From positions 992,001 through 1,056,000 of the forward strand of contig NZ_CP049332.1 in NCBI RefSeq assembly GCF_011064285.1: a DNA stretch of 64,000 nt. Direction: 5' to 3'. Both the position numbers and the translations under genes were made by a program. This DNA is from Vibrio ziniensis. Its GTDB lineage: Bacteria > Pseudomonadota > Gammaproteobacteria > Enterobacterales > Vibrionaceae. How positions within the stretch are numbered: the first letter of the stretch is position 1; each line of letters starts with the position of its first letter. Below the pieces are notes generated by a model. It searched no databases, was not told the origin of the DNA, and saw only the letters and a program-made list of their open reading frames with translations. Below are positions 45,758-53,495 of this stretch, in pieces.

Positions 45758-46162
45758 GTGTCGTCTAAGAATTGGTCAGACAGGGTCATTAAGCAGTTCT
45801 ATCATACTCTTGATAGTGATATCACGGAGAGTTTAAGCGATGAACAAAAACGAGGGATCGAAGATGCCGTAAAATCAATGGGGTTGGTCGCAAGGCACTC
45901 TATTGATATAAGAGAAACCGTACCTTGGTTTGGTAAACGTTTTTATTTTGTTTTCCTATGTGGAAGAGATCATCGAAAACAAGTTCGTGAACGTTCAAAA
46001 CTTGTTCATTTCATTATAACGCTGTTGGTACTTGTCGGAGTGGTATCAATCTTCCTATTGGCAGTGCTAGCTTTGTACTTAATTAAGTCGGCGCTAGGCA
46101 TTGATATTTTTAAGGGATTTTCATTCGGAATATGGGATTGGTTTAAAGGATTATTTATATAA
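45758..46162 (+). CDS. Small membrane protein of the polysaccharide operon
   Basis: A 134-residue protein that I cannot assign to a function. It has an N-terminal soluble part (about 1-85) rich in charged residues and one strong C-terminal membrane helix (about 86-112), ending in an aromatic tail (FGIWDWFKGLFI). The start is GTG 45758, 18 bases after the glycosyltransferase stop. Its position suggests an accessory role in polymer export or in stabilising the complex. Confidence 0.7.
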   Translation: MSSKNWSDRVIKQFYHTLDSDITESLSDEQKRGIEDAVKSMGLVARHSIDIRETVPWFGKRFYFVFLCGRDHRKQVRERSKLVHFIITLLVLVGVVSIFLLAVLALYLIKSALGIDIFKGFSFGIWDWFKGLFI

Positions 46163-46181
46163 ATTAACCCCGAGGTATTTT

Positions 46182-47684
46182 ATGAAAATACGGCCTTATA
46201 AAGCTGTTGTATTGGCAATTCTGACAATGTTGCCTCTTAGTTCTGGTTTAGCTAAAAAGCCTGCGAACAATCCGTCAAACAACAAACACAATCAAGAAAC
46301 TGAATCTGAAACTGATAGTGGTGAAAACGAACTGGTGGATTTGAATAATCAGGTTTTTACTACTGTGTATCCAACTGCGCTTACTGGACCTGTAGCTAAT
46401 CCAGGTATGGGGGTGGAAACTTTCCATGATAACTGGGGTTCTACTCTTAGCAGTGATGAATACCCTGATGCGGGCATCGACTACTACCGATTTTACTGGA
46501 ATGAGATTGAACCAGAAGAAGGTAAATATGCCTTCGACATGCTGGATAAAATACTCAGTGAAAATCGCCATGAAACACCACCTAAAATGGTGGCGATACG
46601 TTTTATGACGGCAGATGAACCCGAAACAGGAAGTAAAGTTCCGCAATGGCTGATAGACAAAGGCATCAGTGGCTTTTGGACGGATGACCACAAAACCTTC
46701 GTGCCAAATATCAATGACAGCTTGTATCTCTACTATGGAGAAAAACTACTTAAGGCGTTTGGCAATCGTTATGACGGTAACTCCAACTTAAGCCATATTG
46801 ATATTGGTATGGTGGGTTCATGGGGGGAATGGCACAACAGCAACTTCTCTGGTTTAGAACCTCTACACCAGAAATACAGTGACGATGAGTTAAATAAATG
46901 GGTGGATCTGCACTTCGAAGCGTTTCCTAAAACACCTAAAGTCATGCTCATTAGTGGCGGTAATAGCCTAGCTTATGCCACTGAAAAAGGGGCTGGCTGG
47001 CGAGCAGACTGTTGGGGCGATTGGCACCATTTTTCAACGTCTTGGAGCCATATGAGGGATGATTATCCGTACCGCATTGTTCAAGCGAAATACGAAGATA
47101 CTAACTTCGAAACCAGTTGGCACCGTGGGCCCATCAGCCTTGAAACTTGCGGAACGATGCAAGATTGGAAAGAAATCCAAGAATATACTTACGATGAAGT
47201 AAAAGCGAGTTTGGATTGGGCAATTGAACATCACGCATCGACACTAAATCTGAAATCAAAGCCCATTCCAACTCAGTACCGTGATTTGCTTGATGATGCT
47301 CTAACCAAAATAGGGTATCGAATTCGCTTAGAAAAGCTCAATCATCAAGTGGAATTAAGTGCTGGAGGTATTCTTAACGTTAATGCAGTGTTTGTGAACG
47401 AGGGTGTTGCACCACCATATCAGGATCGTTACTTGGCGTATCGATTGCTGGACGAAAACGGTAATACAGCTTTCTTTGGGACATCCGATTATGACGTACG
47501 AACATGGCTACCAGGTGAGTACGAGACACATAGCAGTTTGACATTACCTAGCACGTTAGCGGCAGGGCATTATTATTTAGAGTTAGCCTTGGTCGACAGT
47601 CATGGAGATGCTCGCTTAAACTTTGCTAATGTTGGTAAGCAAGGATCTGGTTGGTATCGCTTTTCAGATCTAACTATATTGTAA
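46182..47684 (+). CDS. Secreted glycosidase-like DUF4832 protein
   Basis: A 500-residue exported protein with a signal peptide (about 1-25), a low-complexity Asn/Glu linker, and a TIM-barrel region like family 42-type glycosidases (NPGMGVETF, YYRFYWNEIEPEEGKYAF, IDIGMVGSWGEWHNS with a likely acid/base Glu). A C-terminal DUF4832-type beta domain follows (GGILNVNAVFVNEGVAPPY, YYLELALVD). Being last in the operon, it could trim or release the polysaccharide. GAGG precedes ATG 46182. Confidence 0.8.
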   Translation: MKIRPYKAVVLAILTMLPLSSGLAKKPANNPSNNKHNQETESETDSGENELVDLNNQVFTTVYPTALTGPVANPGMGVETFHDNWGSTLSSDEYPDAGIDYYRFYWNEIEPEEGKYAFDMLDKILSENRHETPPKMVAIRFMTADEPETGSKVPQWLIDKGISGFWTDDHKTFVPNINDSLYLYYGEKLLKAFGNRYDGNSNLSHIDIGMVGSWGEWHNSNFSGLEPLHQKYSDDELNKWVDLHFEAFPKTPKVMLISGGNSLAYATEKGAGWRADCWGDWHHFSTSWSHMRDDYPYRIVQAKYEDTNFETSWHRGPISLETCGTMQDWKEIQEYTYDEVKASLDWAIEHHASTLNLKSKPIPTQYRDLLDDALTKIGYRIRLEKLNHQVELSAGGILNVNAVFVNEGVAPPYQDRYLAYRLLDENGNTAFFGTSDYDVRTWLPGEYETHSSLTLPSTLAAGHYYLELALVDSHGDARLNFANVGKQGSGWYRFSDLTIL

Positions 47685-47724
47685 GCGTTACAACGTAATG
47701 AATGTTGCGTTTGAGGTTTAATCC

Positions 47725-47777
47725 GATCCTATTTTTACCTAGGATGGTCTCATACCATCCTAGGTAAAAATAGGATC
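47725..47777. repeat. 24-bp perfect inverted repeat
   Basis: Arms 47725-47748 and 47754-47777 are perfect complements with a 5-base loop, and CCTAGG lies within each arm. It is 40 bases after the end of the polysaccharide operon. It has no T run of the usual length, so it could be a transcript-stabilising hairpin, a weak terminator or a repeat element. Confidence 0.8.
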
Positions 47778-47796
47778 AGACTAAGCATCGGTAGAA

Positions 47797-47897
47797 CAGC
47801 GAATAGGCGTCAAACGCAAACGCGCATTCATTCGTCCCTGAAGCTCCGTCGAGTCATCCATGGCTCGGAGGGTTTGCTTATCGACGCCTATTCACTG
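47797..47897. repeat. Imperfect palindromic element with nested stems
   Basis: The outer arms GAATAGGCGTC (47801-47811) and GACGCCTATTC (47883-47893) are perfect. Inside them GCAAAC (47816-47821) pairs with GTTTGC (47872-47877), and CTCCG (47844-47848) with CGGAG (47866-47870). It looks like a family of extragenic palindromic repeats. It is not an integron attC: the core site GTTRRRY is absent. The minus strand also encodes a 26-codon open frame inside it. Confidence 0.6.
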
Positions 47898-47930
47898 ATC
47901 ATGAAATTATCCAGAATGGTATCAGATATG

Positions 47931-47964
47931 AAAAAGCCCAAGTGATATAAACACTTGGGCTTTT
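47931..47964. terminator. Bidirectional terminator after the YgjV-like gene
   Basis: A 13-bp stem (47932-47944 with 47952-47964) has a 7-base loop, flanking A5 on the left and T-rich sequence on the right. Confidence 0.9.
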
Positions 47965-47989
47965 CTTTTTAATCAGATTACAGCATGAA

Positions 47990-48250
47990 TTACGCCGGGT
48001 TTTGAACCGCATCTGTTTCAGCCGCTTTTTTCTCTTGATACATCTTTGCTAGGAAGTATACGTTAACAACAGCAATGAAAGTGTTTGTAGCTACTACTGG
48101 CAGAGCATCGATCATTAGACCGTAAGCTGAGAATAGCGTACAACCGATAAAGTTCAGAATACGAAGCTTTACGATGTCTTTCATTGTTAGAGAAATAGCA
48201 ACCATGATTGACGCTGCGTAACCCATGATTTCAATTGTTTGCATATCCAT
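47990..48250 (-). CDS. Small YgjV/SemiSWEET-like membrane protein
   Basis: An 86-residue protein with three membrane helices: IEIMGYAASIMVAISLTMKD, then KLRILNFIGCTLFSAYGLMID, then NTFIAVVNVYFLAKM. This three-helix pattern with LRILN-IG-FSAYG fits the YgjV/SemiSWEET-like half-transporter group, which would act as a dimer. The substrate is unknown. The ATG is preceded by AGAGGG, and that ribosome site can be locked into a structured leader. Confidence 0.75.
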   Translation of the reverse strand: MDMQTIEIMGYAASIMVAISLTMKDIVKLRILNFIGCTLFSAYGLMIDALPVVATNTFIAVVNVYFLAKMYQEKKAAETDAVQNPA

Positions 48251-48254
48251 AATA

Positions 48255-48345
48255 TAGACCCTCTTTATTTGCCGGACTTGGTATCTCCGGTACCAATCTT
48301 CTCGTCTTGAGATAAATGAGGGAGCTCCGTGCCTCGAATGGTCTA
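48255..48345 (-). promoter_or_regulatory. Structured leader RNA with predicted pseudoknot (candidate riboswitch)
   Basis: On the minus strand the 5' leader of the small membrane gene can fold into several elements. An outer stem pairs 48341-48345 with 48255-48259. A 10-bp stem with one bulge pairs 48312-48322 with 48259-48268 and occludes the AGAGGG ribosome site. A 6-bp hairpin pairs 48291-48296 with 48278-48283. The loop CCGGA (48286-48290) is complementary to TCCGG (48272-48276), giving a possible pseudoknot. I could not match it to a known class. Confidence 0.45.
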
Positions 48346-48363
48346 AGTTGATTAACGGGTGCT

Positions 48364-48392
48364 AATATAGCAAGAGTCAAAGTGTGATGAAA
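48364..48392 (-). promoter_or_regulatory. Candidate promoter of the YgjV-like gene
   Basis: On the minus strand there is TTTCAT (48392-48387), 17 bases, then TATATT (48369-48364). It would start transcription near 48357, giving a leader of about 107 bases that contains the whole structured element. Confidence 0.4.
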
Positions 48393-48426
48393 GCCTCCAT
48401 ATTTAGGAAATAGAAGGTTAGCGATT

Positions 48427-48442
48427 ACGCAAACGTTTTACG
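48427..48442. promoter_or_regulatory. PurR-like operator
   Basis: ACGCAAACGTTTTACG contains the perfect PurR core GCAAACGTTT and matches most fixed positions of the E. coli PurR consensus. It lies between the two small membrane genes, upstream of the candidate promoter. Confidence 0.4.
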
Positions 48443-48512
48443 AAATAAAAAACTACGTTAATGGAGATAGCGTACTTGGGGAAACAAATATTCTAATAGT
48501 TAAAAACCATGG

Positions 48513-48887
48513 TTAGTCAAACATGTCGATTTTCTTTCGAGTAAGAAGATACAATATAAGCGCTCCCATAAGACCAGGCGCTGCACCCAGCACACCAAAA
48601 CCAAGATAGATATTAATGATAAAAATAACGACGACAATAGCGTATAGCCCGTTTATAGATTGTTTATTCCAGTGCCATACTCCAAAGGATAGTATGGTGT
48701 TTAATACCGATAACCAACCTAGAAAATAGATGATGGTTTTTGAGGCGTTTGGAATCATTTCAAGCATCAGGTCGACGGATGTAAAGTAGCTGAACGCGGT
48801 AATAGGGTTAGAAACCATCATCAGTATCAAAAACACACTTAGGGCGATGCCGCGTTTTTTCTCGTTTTCAGAATTCATCATTTTCAT
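48513..48887 (-). CDS. Four-helix membrane protein of unknown function
   Basis: A 124-residue protein with four hydrophobic helices (about 13-35, 48-68, 77-97, 99-117) and a short charged N-terminus. I do not recognise a family. It is followed closely upstream by the VOC gene on the same strand (15 bases apart), so the two may be co-transcribed. ATG codons at residues 1, 3 and 4 leave the exact start open. Confidence 0.65.
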   Translation of the reverse strand: MKMMNSENEKKRGIALSVFLILMMVSNPITAFSYFTSVDLMLEMIPNASKTIIYFLGWLSVLNTILSFGVWHWNKQSINGLYAIVVVIFIINIYLGFGVLGAAPGLMGALILYLLTRKKIDMFD

Positions 48888-48902
48888 TGTATTGTTTATT
48901 CA

Positions 48903-49334
48903 TTAATTTTTAGGGGATTGTCTTTGGGCGATAGGGTGATCTGGATTTAATTGCAGTAAATCCCATAGATTACCGTACAGGTCCTCAAATACAGCGACAG
49001 TGCCATACTCTTGTTCTTGTGGATCTCGAACGAATTTAATTCCAATGGACTTCATGCGTTCGTAGTCTCTCCAAAAATCATCAGTATTCAGAAATAAGAA
49101 AACCCTGCCGCCCGCTTGGTTCCCGATAAAGTTGTCTTGCTCAGGTTTTGAGGCTTTGGCTAATAGTAAAGTCACACCATGGGAATTGGGCGGTGCAACT
49201 ACAACCCAGCGTTTATCTTGCTCAGGCTGATAAGTGTCTTCAATGAGCTCAAAATGGAGTTTATTCACATAGAAATCTATGGCTTCATCGTAATCTCGTA
49301 CTACTAACGCAATGTGAACAATGTTTTGTTTCAT
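48903..49334 (-). CDS. VOC superfamily (glyoxalase/bleomycin-resistance-like) protein
   Basis: A 143-residue protein with two beta-alpha-beta-beta-beta modules. The first has IVHIALVVRDYDEAIDFYVNKLHFEL with a metal-position His near residue 6. The second has RVFLFLNTDDFWRDYERMKSIGIKFVRDP and ends TVAVFEDLYGNLWDLLQ with an acidic residue at the usual metal site. The substrate is unknown. Confidence 0.85.
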   Translation of the reverse strand: MKQNIVHIALVVRDYDEAIDFYVNKLHFELIEDTYQPEQDKRWVVVAPPNSHGVTLLLAKASKPEQDNFIGNQAGGRVFLFLNTDDFWRDYERMKSIGIKFVRDPQEQEYGTVAVFEDLYGNLWDLLQLNPDHPIAQRQSPKN

Positions 49335-49569
49335 TATAACTGCCCATATACATACTAAATCGGATGAAGACTACTTGATATGATATTTAATTCAACTATT
49401 AATTGGTAAAATGAGGATAGTTCTACAATAAATCGTATACGGCTATATTGGGGAAAGAAATAATGAAAGTTGAAGGGGACCATTTTGCAAATGATCATTA
49501 AGGAAACTAATATGTGAAATTTTACTATGTAAATATTTAAGATAATAGTATTGACTAATGTTTTGGTGG

Positions 49570-50043
49570 TTAGATAAGTCTTTGAAGGAAATTTCTGATT
49601 TTTCTGTAATTAGAAACCATTTTAGGTAACTCAATATCTGAATGAAGCATATCTATTTCTTTTAAAAGTTTTATGTCAGTTATAAGTGCTGCATTGAGCT
49701 TTTGATACTGGGTTAATTTATGATTAATGAGATTCTTTTGTTGCTCTATATAATTGATTCTTATTGATATATCATCAACAGATAAACGGCTCAGAACATT
49801 TTTCGAGTATTCGCTAATGTCTTGAAATTCATCCATTATTATCTGTTCACATATTTCAGTACGACAGGTAAGACTGCTTCGATACCTTAATACGGAATCC
49901 AAATAGCTAAGCTCTGCTTCATATTCTTTCAACTCAAATCTAAATTTCTCCGTACTTTCAGTTATTTTATTGATAGAATCTTCAGTGATTTTAATTACGA
50001 GTTTTATTTCATCATGACTGATTTTTCCTATTTTACATTCCAT
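49570..50043 (-). CDS. Orphan coiled-coil protein in AT-rich sequence
   Basis: A 157-residue protein that I do not recognise. It is almost wholly helical and charged, with heptad-like stretches at about 15-55 and 90-135, and it has neither signal peptide nor membrane helix. Its codons and flanks are markedly more AT-rich than the surroundings, which suggests recent acquisition. The ATG has a GGAG-type site (CAGGAGAAAATC just before it). Confidence 0.6.
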   Translation of the reverse strand: MECKIGKISHDEIKLVIKITEDSINKITESTEKFRFELKEYEAELSYLDSVLRYRSSLTCRTEICEQIIMDEFQDISEYSKNVLSRLSVDDISIRINYIEQQKNLINHKLTQYQKLNAALITDIKLLKEIDMLHSDIELPKMVSNYRKIRNFLQRLI

Positions 50044-50302
50044 GATTTTCTCCTGATAATATAACTAAAGATAAATAATTAATATGTTTAACATTGTCTA
50101 TATAGTATTGTGATGAACTGTTATCACTTTTAATAAATCAGATAGCTATAAGCAGTGTCTAGCGATCACATCTCTAAGTGCGAGCCAATTCATAGGACAC
50201 TTACTCTTTGTTCATTAATGCTCATGAAAGTTTTAATGTTTATCGTTAATCGGAGATATGTAGAATATTGAAGAATTCGTTGTAATCAGTGGATTTTTAG
50301 AA
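50044..50302. other. AT-rich intergenic stretch
   Basis: No gene or clear structure was seen. It must carry the promoter of the coiled-coil gene. Together with 49335-49569 it frames the AT-rich patch. Confidence 0.4.
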
Positions 50303-50330
50303 ATAAAAAACCCGCCAGAAGACGGGTCTT
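50303..50330 (-). terminator. Terminator of tmaR
   Basis: A 7-bp stem with one G-U pair (50310-50316 with 50321-50327) and a T run on the minus strand lies 18 bases past the tmaR stop. Confidence 0.8.
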
Positions 50331-50348
50331 AGACAAAACTTTTTAACC

Positions 50349-50666
50349 TTATTTCTTCGGTTGGTATGCTTGCTTGTCTTGTTCAGTTAATTCGATAATA
50401 CGGCGGCTAATGTCACGGCGTTCTTTTGAGATTTCTGCACTTTTGATGATGTGGTCATCTACTCGATCTTCGTAATCCGCTTTCATGTTTTTAACGATAG
50501 TCATGATCTCTTCTTGAGTCATTTCTGGCTTGATGTAATCAAGCAAGTTTTCTAATAGGTCAACACGTTTGCGGTTATCACGAACTTTTTTCTCGTTATC
50601 GATTAGTTCACGCTTTAGTTTGTTTTTACGACGAGCCAAGCTCACGATTTCAAATACGCTGTTCAT
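50349..50666 (-). CDS. tmaR: Pole-localizer protein TmaR (DUF496)
   Basis: A 105-residue coiled-coil protein equivalent to E. coli TmaR (YeeX): [46 protein letters not shown] and [12 protein letters not shown] align along the whole length. In E. coli it clusters at a cell pole and holds PTS Enzyme I there, controlled by phosphorylation of a Tyr in the DYEDRVDD segment. That Tyr is present here. Confidence 0.92.
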   Translation of the reverse strand: MNSVFEIVSLARRKNKLKRELIDNEKKVRDNRKRVDLLENLLDYIKPEMTQEEIMTIVKNMKADYEDRVDDHIIKSAEISKERRDISRRIIELTEQDKQAYQPKK

Positions 50667-50848
50667 AGGTCCCTTTTCCTATCTGAATGCAACTAGTAGT
50701 GATTAAAGCACATCGTTGCAACTCATAACAGACTTAAGATCAAACCTTACAGCAACTTGTCTAATTATTCGCCAGTTGAGTCTTTGCTTGATTGTACTTC
50801 ATGTTACAAGCGCTATATGATGTGCCCAGTTAAATTCTAAGTATTGAA

Positions 50849-51052
50849 ATGATCATGCAGCCCTCTGAAATTGTTGTTTCTAAACTCGATGCAGCACCAG
50901 TTGAAGACCACCACAACGTTAAACTTCGCCAAGCCTACCTTCGAGAACGTAAGGTTATGGAGCATGTTGATATAGAACTGAACCGTTCAAAAATCGTTAT
51001 CATGGACGAGAATGGCAAGATTTTGAAATTTGCGATGATTCTGGAGCACTAA
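50849..51052 (+). CDS. Small conserved hypothetical protein
   Basis: A 67-residue soluble protein that I do not recognise. It has a predicted helix in the middle (VKLRQAYLRERKVMEHVD) and a beta hairpin at the end (KIVIMDENGKILKFAMI). ATG 50849 or 50855 are possible starts. It is on the same strand as yceH, with about 45 bases between, and may be transcribed with it. Confidence 0.6.
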   Translation: MIMQPSEIVVSKLDAAPVEDHHNVKLRQAYLRERKVMEHVDIELNRSKIVIMDENGKILKFAMILEH

Positions 51053-51097
51053 ACTGTTAAAAAGGCGATGTCATTTCACAATAAAAGGAAAATTAAA

Positions 51098-51748
51098 ATG
51101 AATATAGAATTGAGCCCTTTAGAAGCACGAGTTATTGGCTGTTTGATTGAAAAGGAAGTGACGACGCCAGATTATTATCCGCTAACCCTAAATAGTTTAA
51201 CTGCTGCCGTTAACCAGAAAAGTAATCGCGAACCCGTACTGTCGCTTAGCGATGCTGAGGTTCAAGATGTAGTTTCAGAATTGATTTCTCGCCGTTTAGT
51301 TAGTGATGAAAGTGGTTTTAATAGCCGAGCGAGCAAATTCCAACACAGATTCTGTAATACCGAGTTTGGCGATTTAAAATTGAATGAAAAAGAACTTGGG
51401 ATTGTTTGTTGTTTGTTGTTACGAGGTCCACAAACACCTGGAGAGTTAAGAACTCGCACCAATCGTTTATGCACATTTAACGATGTTAAAGAAACTGAAG
51501 CGGTATTAGAGCGCTTATCATCAAGAGAGTCTGGCGCACTTGTAGTGAAGTTACCGAGAGAACCAGGCAAGCGTGAGTCACGTTATCAGCATCTGTTTTC
51601 AGGAGAAGTGGACTTAGAAGCTTTGGCTACGGAAATCTCTTCAGCAGGTAATTATTCCACGAGCAAAATGGATATTCTTGAGGCGGAAGTTGCCGAACTC
51701 CGACAAGAAGTTGCAGATTTAAGAGCTATGCTAGAAAAGCTCATGTAA
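51098..51748 (+). CDS. yceH: YceH family (DUF480) protein
   Basis: A 216-residue protein with two winged-helix units and a C-terminal coiled coil (about 187-216). Family motifs are [29 protein letters not shown], CNQKSNRxP-like [19 protein letters not shown] and [12 protein letters not shown]. The molecular role is unsettled. ATG 51098 is preceded by AAAAGGA. Its stop overlaps the next start (TAATG). Confidence 0.92.
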   Translation: [216 protein letters not shown]

Positions 51749-52041
51749 TGACAACTTCAGGTAATACAGAAAAATTGTGGTGGGTGTATTTTGTGCGCAC
51801 ACCACAGAATTCCCTTTACTGTGGCATTACTACAAGTGTTGAGCGCCGCTTTAAACAGCATTGTTCTGGTACAGGTGCCAAGGCTCTTAGAGGAAAATCA
51901 CCACTAGAGCTCGTGTGGTCATACCAAGTGGGTTCTAATAAAGGTGATGCCTTACGTTTGGAATGCATTATTAAACGCCTGCCAAAAGCTAAGAAAGAAC
52001 AGCTGGTTATCAACCCCTCATACATAGATCTTTACCTGTAG
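51748..52041 (+). CDS. GIY-YIG nuclease-fold protein (UPF0213/YhbQ type)
   Basis: A 97-residue single-domain protein. The GIY-YIG motif appears as VYFVR and LYCGIT, followed by the conserved Arg in VERRFKQH and Glu in LRLECIIK. Small stand-alone members such as YhbQ have reported DNA-processing activity. It is translationally coupled to yceH. Confidence 0.88.
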   Translation: MTTSGNTEKLWWVYFVRTPQNSLYCGITTSVERRFKQHCSGTGAKALRGKSPLELVWSYQVGSNKGDALRLECIIKRLPKAKKEQLVINPSYIDLYL

Positions 52042-53482
<1,441 letters not shown>

Positions 53483-53495
53483 TAGGAACTAATTA

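Noticed and set aside
47797-47897. Integron attC/VCR-like palindrome
   Set aside because: The needed GTTRRRY core and its complement are absent, and no cassette array or integrase is near.
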